From a bacterium (GTDB lineage: Bacteria; UBA9089): a DNA stretch of 5,900 nt. A program made the position numbers and the translations under genes. Under the pieces are notes generated by a model. It worked only from the letters and a program-made list of their open reading frames with translations, was not told the origin of the DNA and ran no database searches. The stretch is from positions 1 to 5,900 of the forward strand of contig DNCN01000058.1 in the NCBI GenBank assembly GCA_003485015.1. Direction: 5' to 3'. Positions 1 to 5,900 of the stretch are shown here, piece by piece; the stretch's first letter is position 1; every line of letters begins with the position of its first letter.

Positions 1-179
1 TTTTCCTTAAAAATAGGATATTTAAAATATCACACCTGTCTTTTAAAAGTCAACTCCCTTTTAGCGCCACCACTTGCAAGGAGTTTATCTAACCCCAATA
101 TCCGTATCTGATGTTTTATATCAAGGTTGACTGTGGCTCATTCAATCTGTAGAAAAAGAGCCCATCTTGCGTTTCTTGA

Positions 180-1007
180 TCATCTGCCTTCGGAATGGAG
201 GAGACAAAAGATCTCCTCTAAAGTCTCTCCAAACTCCACTGGTGTAGGGCTACAGATCTTATAGGAATCGATGATATAGATCTTATTGTTCTTAACGGCA
301 TTCAAGGTCTTAAATCTCTCCCACATCTTTGTCTCTTCTTCACCTATCATTCCCATCGTAGTAATAATTATTACATCTGGATTGTCTACCAGTACCTTTT
401 CTATGCTATAAAGCCCATTCTTGCCTGGAGGTCCAATATTTATTCCACCGGCAACCTCAATAAAATCATTAACAAAGGATCTTTTTGGCGCCACCCATAG
501 AGGTCTATTTCCAACCTGAACGAGCACCTTGGGTTTCGGCAGTCCTTTAGCCTTTTGTTTAATAAAGGATACCTTTTTTCTTGCTTGATAAACAATCTTC
601 TTCGCCTCTTTCTCTTTGCCCACGATCTCACCCATTTTTAAAAACTGATTACAGAGTTGACCAAAATTCTCTGCTGCAGGAAAAGTGACTATCTTAATTC
701 CCAGACTTCTTAGTTTATCCAATACTTGGGTATTAGTTAAAGGTATTACCATAATCAAATCAGGCTGAAGACTAATGATCTTCTCTAAATTTACCTCCAT
801 AACACCACCGATCTTCTCTTTATCCCTTGCCTGTGGAGGTTGAGTGCAGTAGGTAGTATTGGCAATCAATCTATCTTCTACTCCTAAAAGATACAGACTC
901 TTAGTTATCGAAGGTGCCAAGGAGACTATTCGTTGTGGAGAAGCAAAAACATTGGCACATAAAGATAGTAGGGCACAGGCAATAACAGTCCTGATTAATC
1001 GTTCCAT
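180..1007 (-). CDS. BtuF-like periplasmic substrate-binding protein (cobalamin/Fe3+-siderophore ABC transporter type)
   Basis: 275 aa, in the helical-backbone metal receptor family. These proteins bind a corrinoid or ferric chelate outside the membrane and deliver it to a BtuCD/FecCD-type ABC importer. Residues 1-22 form a signal peptide: ERLIR basic start, hydrophobic core, and VFA before S23 as a likely signal peptidase I site. C17 lacks a proper lipobox (LSLC), so a lipoprotein is less likely. RIVSLAPSIT (26-35) and LEKIISLQPDLIMV (74-87) are typical of the first lobe. The long helix is about 118-155. The second lobe has VLVQVGNRPLWVA (161-173), FVNDFIEVAGGINI and IEKVLVDNPDVIIITT. TTYC plus GGV (51-54, 67-69) resembles BtuF relatives most. 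The length fits a complete protein. The start is the only ATG behind AAAGGAGG, though the spacer is just 3 nt. No permease or ATPase gene is in the window, so the ligand is unproven: family confident, cobalamin probable at best. Confidence 0.88.
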   Translation of the reverse strand: MERLIRTVIACALLSLCANVFASPQRIVSLAPSITKSLYLLGVEDRLIANTTYCTQPPQARDKEKIGGVMEVNLEKIISLQPDLIMVIPLTNTQVLDKLRSLGIKIVTFPAAENFGQLCNQFLKMGEIVGKEKEAKKIVYQARKKVSFIKQKAKGLPKPKVLVQVGNRPLWVAPKRSFVNDFIEVAGGINIGPPGKNGLYSIEKVLVDNPDVIIITTMGMIGEEETKMWERFKTLNAVKNNKIYIIDSYKICSPTPVEFGETLEEIFCLLHSEGR

Positions 1008-1010
1008 CTT

Positions 1011-1018
1011 CCTCCTTT
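1011..1018 (-). promoter_or_regulatory. Ribosome binding site of the BtuF-like gene
   Basis: Read on the minus strand, this is AAAGGAGG, a strong Shine-Dalgarno match, followed by AAG and then ATG. The 3-nt spacer is shorter than usual, but no alternative start lies nearby. Confidence 0.75.
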
Positions 1019-1024
1019 AAGGTC

Positions 1025-1068
1025 TCTCTTTGTTCAGGCTTAGGAATTTCAAAATTCCTAAAAAGAGA
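1025..1068 (-). promoter_or_regulatory. Nested hairpin in the 5' leader of the BtuF-like gene
   Basis: The inner element is a perfect inverted repeat: arms 1040-1049 (TTAGGAATTT) and 1052-1061 (AAATTCCTAA) around a 2-nt centre. Just outside it, 1025-1031 (TCTCTTT) pairs with 1062-1068 (AAAGAGA), leaving an 8-nt bulge at 1032-1039. In the minus-strand transcript the structure lies between the predicted start site near 1091 and the ribosome binding site at 1018-1011. It has no U-run, so it does not look like an intrinsic terminator. I found no B12-box sequence, so it does not match a cobalamin riboswitch. The inner palindrome could equally be a DNA operator. Confidence 0.5.
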
Positions 1069-1097
1069 TCTTCTCCCTTCAAATAGATATCTAGTTA

Positions 1098-1126
1098 ATT
1101 CTACCAGAAATGACCTTTTGTGTCAA
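1098..1126 (-). promoter_or_regulatory. Sigma70-type promoter of the BtuF-like gene
   Basis: On the minus strand, -35 TTGACA (1126-1121) matches consensus fully. After a 17-nt spacer comes -10 TAGAAT (1103-1098), one mismatch from consensus. A TG one base before the -10 gives an extended -10. Transcription would begin near 1091, leaving a leader of about 84 nt that contains the nested hairpin. Confidence 0.75.
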
Positions 1127-1140
1127 AAAAATCTTTCGAC

Positions 1141-1152
1141 CTTAATATTAAG
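1141..1152. promoter_or_regulatory. 12-bp perfect palindrome, possible operator
   Basis: CTTAATATTAAG is identical on both strands. It sits 14 bp upstream of the -35 box of the leftward promoter and about 100 bp upstream of the rightward one. A dimeric regulator could bind here. No second copy was noticed, so the regulatory role is only inferred from symmetry and position. Confidence 0.3.
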
Positions 1153-1250
1153 AAGGCAAATATCCATCGGTTCTTGCAAAACAATAATAAAGAATACACC
1201 ATCCATCACCTTAGCGATAGACCATAAAGGTTAAAAGGCTAATTTTTCCC

Positions 1251-1279
1251 TTGTCTTTTAGTGTACTTTTCTGTATACT
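1251..1279 (+). promoter_or_regulatory. Sigma70-type promoter of the FAAL-FadD gene pair
   Basis: -35 TTGTCT (1251-1256, four of six consensus bases), a 17-nt spacer and -10 TATACT (1274-1279, five of six). The start site would be near 1286, giving an 86-nt leader before the FAAL start codon. It is oriented away from the promoter of the minus-strand gene. Confidence 0.65.
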
Positions 1280-1310
1280 AAGTAACACTTAGAATGTTCA
1301 ATTATGAGGA

Positions 1311-1350
1311 TGGAGAAATTTAAAAAACTGAAGCAATAAGAAATTCTCCA
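1311..1350 (+). promoter_or_regulatory. Hairpin in the FAAL 5' leader
   Basis: TGGAGAAATTT (1311-1321) pairs with AAATTCTCCA (1341-1350): seven contiguous base pairs, one bulged A, then three more A-T pairs, with a 19-nt loop. It falls inside the predicted leader and ends 21 nt before the start codon. Only A/T-rich sequence follows, so it is not a standard terminator. A role in translation or mRNA stability is possible but unproven. Confidence 0.35.
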
Positions 1351-1371
1351 GAGAGTTATAAATAAAATTTT

Positions 1372-3141
1372 ATGAAGCTTTCAGTTAAAACAGATCTCTT
1401 GACGATACCTGAAGCTCTGAAATCACTTGCAGAGGAGAATCGGCGGGGCTTTAGCTTTCTCTGTGAAGACGGAAGGGAGTACTTCTTCTCATTTGCTGAA
1501 ATATACGAGAGATCCCGCCAAAGGGCCTCTGCCTTAAAAGAGAGGGGATTTGTCAAAGGGGATAGAATAGCCCTTATACTCCCTGAATCAGAAGACTTCA
1601 TATTCACATTCTATGGTGCAATACTTGCTGGAATCATCCCTGTTCCCCTTTATCCGCCCTTAAGACCAGGTATTACCGCCTATCTTGAAACCATAAGGCA
1701 CATCATTCAGGTCTCTCAAGCCAATGCAATCATAACCGTACCTCCTATCAAGCATCTTGTCTTAGCTGGAATCGGCGTAAAAGAGATAATCACCTCCAAA
1801 GAGTTGGATAAGATAAAAGATAGCTTCCATAATTCATCTCTTATGAACCATAGTTCCCTAGATGATGTAGCCCTCCTTCAGTTTACCTCCGGCTCAATTG
1901 CCTTTCCCAAGGGTGTGATGATAACCCACAGGAATATTGCCTCTAATGTGAACTGTTTTATGGAAGAAGGGATAGAGGTGGAGGAAGGTGATATCGGGGT
2001 GAGTTGGCTCCCATTATACCACGATATGGGTCTTATCGGATGTGTGGTTGGCCCCACCTATTACAATATGCCCATGGTGTTTATGTCACCCCTTATGTTC
2101 ATCAAGAGACCCAGAGAATGGTTACTACTTATCACCAGACACAAAGCCACAGTCTCATTTGCTCCAAACTTCGCATACGGATTCTCTGCAGCGCGCATAA
2201 AAGACACAAACGGACTGGACTTGGGTTCATGGAGGATAGCAGGTTGTGGCTCTGAACCTATATCTTATGAAACCTTAAAAGGATTTGGTAGATATTTCAA
2301 GGCATCTGGTTTCAGAGAGGATTCATTCCTAACAGCATACGGTATGGCTGAATCTACATTAGCAATCACCTTTTCAAAACCTGGAGAAGGAATTGTGGCA
2401 GAGAGGGTAGACTTAGAATCTCTATATAAAGAAGGGCTTGCTATCCCTTCCACTCTGCAAGAAGACCTCGATTCACAAGTGAAGAAGAGTTGTATTATTG
2501 TCTCCTGTGGTAAGCCCTTCCGTTCAACCGAGCTCCTTATTACAGGTGAAGATGGAAAGGAACTCCCTGAGCATTGGGTAGGTGAGATCGTAGTGAGAAG
2601 CCCCTCGGTTATGAAGGGTTATTACAACAACGAAGAAGGGTCAAAGAATACAATCAAAAATGGGTGGCTCTATACCGGTGATCTCGGCTATACTGCTCGT
2701 GGAAATCTCTATGTCTGTGGAAGAAAGAAAGATCTTATCATCATCAGAGGAAGGAACTATTATCCCCAAGATATTGAATGGGCAGCGAATGAGGTCGAGG
2801 GCGTGAGGCGCGGAAATGCTGTTGTTTTTGGACTTAGAAACCCAAATTCCCTAACCGAATCAATAGCAATAGTAACCGAAAGTCATCTCTGGGAAAAAAG
2901 AGAAAAGGAGATAAAAGAGGGGATTAGAAATAATATACTAAATAGATTTGGGCTTCGGGTCGAAAGGATAGAGGTTCTTCCGCCCGGGAGTCTTCCTAAG
3001 ACCTCCAGTGGAAAATTACAAAGGAATAAGACAAGGGAGCTCTTTGAGGCAGGTAGACTTGTAAAAAGAAGACATCCCTTCCTTGAGGGTCTTAAGGAGT
3101 TGATCTACAAGACTGGATATCGAATGATTTCCAAATCTTAG
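1372..3141 (+). CDS. Fatty acyl-AMP ligase (FAAL), acyl-adenylate synthetase
   Basis: 589 aa, a stand-alone member of the ANL adenylating superfamily. FAALs activate a fatty acid with ATP to acyl-AMP and normally pass it to an acyl carrier protein, not to CoA, to prime lipid or polyketide synthesis in the cytoplasm. FAAL-style signatures are SWLPLYHDMGLIG (211-223), APNFAY (264-269), YGMAE (323-327), YTGDLG (434-439, with D437) and KDLIIIRGRNYYPQDIE (453-469). The C-terminal LPKTSSGKLQR carries the probable catalytic K548, so both domains are present. The phosphate-binding loop reads FTSGSIAFPKG (171-181) where the family usually has T at position 176. The ATG is the first possible start, since an in-frame TAA lies two codons upstream. 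No clear Shine-Dalgarno sequence precedes it. No carrier protein or synthase is in view, so the product is unknown. FadD follows in the same direction. Confidence 0.9.
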   Translation: MKLSVKTDLLTIPEALKSLAEENRRGFSFLCEDGREYFFSFAEIYERSRQRASALKERGFVKGDRIALILPESEDFIFTFYGAILAGIIPVPLYPPLRPGITAYLETIRHIIQVSQANAIITVPPIKHLVLAGIGVKEIITSKELDKIKDSFHNSSLMNHSSLDDVALLQFTSGSIAFPKGVMITHRNIASNVNCFMEEGIEVEEGDIGVSWLPLYHDMGLIGCVVGPTYYNMPMVFMSPLMFIKRPREWLLLITRHKATVSFAPNFAYGFSAARIKDTNGLDLGSWRIAGCGSEPISYETLKGFGRYFKASGFREDSFLTAYGMAESTLAITFSKPGEGIVAERVDLESLYKEGLAIPSTLQEDLDSQVKKSCIIVSCGKPFRSTELLITGEDGKELPEHWVGEIVVRSPSVMKGYYNNEEGSKNTIKNGWLYTGDLGYTARGNLYVCGRKKDLIIIRGRNYYPQDIEWAANEVEGVRRGNAVVFGLRNPNSLTESIAIVTESHLWEKREKEIKEGIRNNILNRFGLRVERIEVLPPGSLPKTSSGKLQRNKTRELFEAGRLVKRRHPFLEGLKELIYKTGYRMISKS

Positions 3142-3179
3142 ATTATTGGTTTCTGCATCTTGATCTTTGAATCTTAGCT

Positions 3180-3186
3180 AAGGAGG
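3180..3186 (+). promoter_or_regulatory. Ribosome binding site of the FadD-type gene
   Basis: AAGGAGG lies 6 nt before the ATG at 3193, an ideal Shine-Dalgarno sequence and spacing. It fixes the start and contrasts with the weak initiation region of the preceding FAAL gene, so the second enzyme may be translated more strongly from a shared message. Confidence 0.8.
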
Positions 3187-3192
3187 AGAACT

Positions 3193-4836
3193 ATGGAAAG
3201 GCCGTGGTACAAGTTTTATGAAGAGGGTGTGCCAAAGGAAGTAGACTGCCCAAAAGTCCCACTTACCAAATTTCTTGAAGAATCTGCTTTTAAGTTCCCC
3301 AATCACACAGCCTGCCTCTTCTTTGGAAAACAGATTACTTACAGTGAGCTTGCAAAGCAGGTATCATTACTCGCAGGTGGCCTCAAGAGGCTGGGCATCA
3401 AAAAGGGCTCAAGGGTCTCAATACACCTACCCAACTGCCCCCAGTTTGTCATCAGTTTTTACGCGGTTCTCAAATTGGGCGGAATCGTTGTTCAGACAAA
3501 TCCTCTATTTGTAGAAAGAGAGTTGACTCACATATTGAACGATTCGGGGGCTGAGACCATAATCACCCTCGACCTCTTATATCCGAGAATAACTAAGGTT
3601 AAAGAGGAGACATCTCTCAAGAATATTATTGTGACCTCCATAAAGGATTTTCTCCCATTTCCCCTTTCCATACTCTACCCGCTAAAGGCCCATCCTCCAA
3701 AGATAAAGTTTAAAGCTGGGGTAAAGAAATTTTCGAGACTACTTAAAAGAGAAGAAGAGACGGAGTCTGTGGGTAATCCGGAGGATATTGCCCTTTTCCA
3801 ATATACAGGGGGTACCACCGGTACCTCAAAGGGTGTAATCCTTACTCACTCTAACCTCGTAGTGAACACCATCCAGACAGCCTCATGGTTGATAGATAAG
3901 ACGCCTGGCGAAGAGGTGATACTTGCAGTCATTCCATTCTTCCATGTCTATGGCATGACCACTGCGATGAATCTTGGGATATATCTTGGCTCAACCCTCA
4001 TCCTCGTTCCAAAGTTTGAAACAGAACAGGTTCTGAAGCTGATTCAAAAATATAAGCCTACCCTATTTCCGGGAGTCCCCGCTATCTATATGGCTCTAAA
4101 TGAGCATCCCAATGTAACAAGGTACAATCTCAAATCTATAAAGGCTTGTATCTCAGGTGCTGCTCCTTTACCCACTCCGGTAAAGGAGAGATTCGAATCA
4201 CTTACGGGCGCCAAACTTGTAGAAGGATATGGTCTTTCAGAGGCGTCACCAGTTACCCATGCCAATCCTATAAAGGGCCTGAATAAGCCTGGGAGTATCG
4301 GTATTCCATTTCCTGGAACAGATGCGCTAATAGTTGACATCGAGACAGGAACCCACGAGGTTTCCCTTGGCGAACCCGGAGAGCTCTTGATCCGGGGACC
4401 TCAGGTGATGAAGGGGTATTGGAATATGGAGGAAGAGACAGAGCATACCATTAGGGATGGATGGCTCTATACTGGTGATATTGTGAAGATGGATGAGGAT
4501 GGTTATTTTTACATAGTCGATAGAAAGAAAGAGCTGATACTCTCTGCCTCTGGCTTTAATGTCTATCCAAGAGAGATAGAAGAGGTCTTATACACTCATC
4601 CAAAGATAAAGGAGGCTGCAGTTGTGGGTATACCCTCAGAAGAGAGGGGTGAGGTTATAAAGGCATTTATAGTCCTTAAAGAGAGTGCCACTGAGGAGGA
4701 GATCAAGGACTTCTGCAAGGAGAGACTTGCAAAGTATAAGGTTCCAGAAATTATAGAATTCAAAGACTCACTTCCAAAGAGTATCATCGGCAAGGTTCTC
4801 AAAAGGGTTCTCCTTGAACAAGAAAAACACTCTTAA
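3193..4836 (+). CDS. fadD: Long-chain fatty acid--CoA ligase (FadD type)
   Basis: 547 aa, full length for the family. It would convert a fatty acid, ATP and CoA to acyl-CoA plus AMP and pyrophosphate, for beta-oxidation or lipid synthesis. The ATP loop is intact: YTGGTTGTSKG (204-214). PFFHVYGM (248-255), GYGLSE (345-350), YTGD (426-429, D429 binding the ribose) and DRKKELILSASGFNVYPREIE (443-463) follow in order. LPKSIIGKVLKR (527-538) supplies the probable catalytic K534. The stretch around 153-185, beginning LPFPLSILYPLK, resembles the insert of bacterial long-chain FadDs. It follows the FAAL gene after 51 nt with no terminator between, so co-transcription is likely. Chain-length preference cannot be read from sequence. 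Other acyl-CoA synthetases are possible, but this subfamily match is good. The symbol denotes family similarity, not proven orthology. Confidence 0.9.
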   Translation: MERPWYKFYEEGVPKEVDCPKVPLTKFLEESAFKFPNHTACLFFGKQITYSELAKQVSLLAGGLKRLGIKKGSRVSIHLPNCPQFVISFYAVLKLGGIVVQTNPLFVERELTHILNDSGAETIITLDLLYPRITKVKEETSLKNIIVTSIKDFLPFPLSILYPLKAHPPKIKFKAGVKKFSRLLKREEETESVGNPEDIALFQYTGGTTGTSKGVILTHSNLVVNTIQTASWLIDKTPGEEVILAVIPFFHVYGMTTAMNLGIYLGSTLILVPKFETEQVLKLIQKYKPTLFPGVPAIYMALNEHPNVTRYNLKSIKACISGAAPLPTPVKERFESLTGAKLVEGYGLSEASPVTHANPIKGLNKPGSIGIPFPGTDALIVDIETGTHEVSLGEPGELLIRGPQVMKGYWNMEEETEHTIRDGWLYTGDIVKMDEDGYFYIVDRKKELILSASGFNVYPREIEEVLYTHPKIKEAAVVGIPSEERGEVIKAFIVLKESATEEEIKDFCKERLAKYKVPEIIEFKDSLPKSIIGKVLKRVLLEQEKHS

Positions 4837-4850
4837 TTCCAAAAGGAATT
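4835..4850. repeat. Short inverted repeat just after the FadD stop codon
   Basis: AATTCC and GGAATT flank AAAA, forming a 6-bp hairpin that overlaps the end of the stop codon. It is followed by GGGGAC-containing sequence rather than a T-run, so it is at best a poor terminator. It fills part of the 42-nt gap before the HsdR fragment and may mark the edge of an inserted segment. Confidence 0.35.
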
Positions 4851-4878
4851 TGGGGACAAACCTTGATATTTTTGAACT

Positions 4879-5760
4879 ATGAAACCCGAGGAAGAGACAA
4901 GAGAAAAGATCGACCAATTGCTGGAAATAGCAGGATGGAAAGTCCAGGATTTAAGGGAATTGAATTTAGGAGCCTCCCAAGGAGTGGCTGTTCGGGAATT
5001 CCCACTTGAGTCTGGCAATGCTGATTACCTTCTTTTCGTGGATAGAGAAGCCGTAGGAGTTGTGGAAGCAAAACCTATAGGCACTACATTGAGCGGTGTA
5101 GCAGAGCAATCTGAGAAATATCTAACAAACATTCCTAAAGAGATCCCTCATGTACGAGAGCCCCTTCCATTTGCCTATGAAAGTACAGGAATAGAAACTT
5201 TCTTCAGAGATACAAGAGATCCAGAACCTCGCTCCCGACGAGTGTTCGCCTTTCATAAACCGGAAACACTAAAGGAGTGGCTCTCCCACAGTGATACTCT
5301 TAGGGCAAGACTTAAGTATCTTCCTCAGTTGATAACAAGAGACTTGAGGGACTGTCAAATTGAAGCTATACAAAATCTTGAGCAATCTCTTGCAGAATCA
5401 AAGCCAAGAGCACTTGTTCAGATGGCATCAGGAGCTGGAAAGACTTACACTGCTATAACCCTTATTTATAGACTAATAAAGTTTGCAAATGCAAAGAGAA
5501 TACTATTTTTGGTCGATAGAAGAACACTTGGAAGACAGACTGCACAAGAATTCCAACAATACATAACTCCGGATGACGGAAGAAAGTTTACAGAACTCTA
5601 TAATATCCAGCATCTCACATCAAATACCTTGGACCTTGTAAACCGCGTCTGCATCACTACTATTCAGAGACTCTATTCCATGCTGAAAGGAAAGCCCGAG
5701 TTTGACGAAGAACTTGAGGAGCACTCTATCCTTGAGTTTCCACCAAAGTTTGAATTTTAA
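4879..5760 (+). CDS. hsdR: Truncated type I restriction enzyme R subunit (HsdR N-terminal fragment)
   Basis: 293 aa, against roughly 800-1,100 for intact HsdR, the nuclease/translocase subunit of type I restriction complexes. The N-terminal PD-(D/E)xK nuclease is recognisable: D49 in GNADYLLF, E63 and K65 in VVEAKP, then the QxxxY motif Q77-Y81. The first helicase lobe follows, with a Q-motif-like LRDCQIEAI (156-164), Walker A ASGAGKT (183-189), motif Ia LFLVDRRTLGRQ (209-220) and TIQRLYS (261-267). The protein then ends after a short FPPKFEF tail. DEAH motif II, the second RecA lobe and the C-terminal region are missing, and no downstream frame restores them before the window ends. No hsdM or hsdS is present. 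There is no clear Shine-Dalgarno sequence, and an in-frame TGA two codons upstream makes this ATG the first available. The fragment cannot translocate DNA and is probably a pseudogene or interrupted gene. Confidence 0.85.
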   Translation: MKPEEETREKIDQLLEIAGWKVQDLRELNLGASQGVAVREFPLESGNADYLLFVDREAVGVVEAKPIGTTLSGVAEQSEKYLTNIPKEIPHVREPLPFAYESTGIETFFRDTRDPEPRSRRVFAFHKPETLKEWLSHSDTLRARLKYLPQLITRDLRDCQIEAIQNLEQSLAESKPRALVQMASGAGKTYTAITLIYRLIKFANAKRILFLVDRRTLGRQTAQEFQQYITPDDGRKFTELYNIQHLTSNTLDLVNRVCITTIQRLYSMLKGKPEFDEELEEHSILEFPPKFEF

Positions 5761-5899
5761 GCACCCATATTAGTGGTTATTTCCAGTAGAAGCAAGGGAG
5801 GAAGAAATTTTACTCCAAGAATTGTCGCTATGAAAATGCATCCCTGAAATAACTAAGTCCTTATTTTGGATAGGATAGTTGTAAATTTTATTCAAACTT
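5746..5899. repeat. Nested inverted repeats at the HsdR break, possible MITE-like element
   Basis: AAGTTTGAAT (5746-5755) is repeated inverted as ATTCAAACTT (5890-5899), a perfect 10-bp pair. Inside lies a second imperfect pair: 5770-5786 (TTAG, TTATTTC and AG, with 3-nt and 1-nt insertions) against 5844-5856 (CTGAAATAACTAA). The outer left arm overlaps the last HsdR codons. The 140 bases after the HsdR stop hold no convincing gene. This layout could be a small non-autonomous element or a long RNA hairpin. The window ends one base past the right arm, so target duplications cannot be seen. Confidence 0.35.
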
Positions 5900-5900
5900 C

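Noticed and set aside
17..31. AT-rich palindrome (GATATTT / AAATATC) followed on the minus strand by a short T-run, as a possible terminator of the BtuF-like gene.
   Set aside because: The stem is almost all A-T with a one-base centre, and it lies about 150 nt beyond the stop codon, too weak to call an intrinsic terminator.
118..128. ATATCAAGGTT here is the inverted copy of 4859-4869 in the FadD-HsdR spacer.
   Set aside because: Eleven-base matches are expected several times by chance in a window of this size, and the flanks do not match.
1008..1140. A cobalamin riboswitch upstream of the BtuF-like gene.
   Set aside because: I found no B12-box-like sequence on the minus strand, and the leader of about 84 nt is too short for the full riboswitch.
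1304..1339. An 11-codon leader ORF (MRMEKFKKLKQ) before the FAAL gene.
   Set aside because: It has no Shine-Dalgarno sequence and no attenuator-like codon run, and it overlaps the hairpin; such short frames are common by chance.
4994..5003. Perfect palindrome GGGAATTCCC.
   Set aside because: It lies within the conserved N-terminal coding part of HsdR, so it is explained by coding sequence and chance.
5761..5847. Readthrough of the HsdR stop codon giving a further 28 residues.
   Set aside because: The extension shows no similarity to the expected HsdR sequence (no DEAH motif), so a single stop mutation or programmed readthrough does not explain the truncation.
5773..5898. A 42-codon minus-strand open frame running off the right edge.
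   Set aside because: The translation shows no recognisable motif, it overlaps the inverted-repeat region, and its length is compatible with chance.

Overview
The window is a bacterial chromosome segment with four protein-coding loci. Base composition is moderate to low GC, and AGA/AGG/ATA codons are frequent. No rRNA, tRNA or other phylogenetic marker is present, so the lineage cannot be named. The gene content (a periplasmic corrinoid/siderophore-type binding protein, two acyl-adenylating enzymes, a type I restriction fragment) and the codon style would fit an anaerobic or candidate-phylum bacterium; that is an impression only.

Layout. Bases 1-179 hold no intact gene. At 180-1007 on the minus strand is a secreted, BtuF-like substrate-binding protein. 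Bases 1008-1371 are a divergent control region. It contains a near-consensus sigma70-type promoter for the minus-strand gene, an elaborate hairpin in that gene's leader, a 12-bp perfect palindrome behind the promoter, and a good promoter firing rightward, followed by a second leader hairpin. Next comes a plus-strand pair: a fatty acyl-AMP ligase (FAAL, 1372-3141) and, 51 nt later behind a strong ribosome binding site, a long-chain fatty acid CoA ligase (FadD-type, 3193-4836). After a short spacer, 4879-5760 encodes only the N-terminal third of a type I restriction HsdR subunit. It has the nuclease domain and the first helicase motifs, then stops. The last 155 bases carry nested inverted repeats beginning exactly where HsdR ends.

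How they fit together. The two adenylating enzymes are probably co-transcribed and act on fatty acids. FAALs normally hand acyl-AMP to an acyl carrier protein for lipid or polyketide assembly, while FadD makes acyl-CoA, so the pair could split a fatty acid pool between two fates. No carrier protein or synthase is visible here. The binding protein has its own promoter and no transporter partner in view. The HsdR fragment looks like a decayed or interrupted defence gene next to possible small mobile or palindromic elements. I do not see a clearly new system. The features most worth checking are the structured leader of the binding protein, the FAAL/FadD pair with an altered adenylation motif, and the repeat-flanked HsdR truncation.
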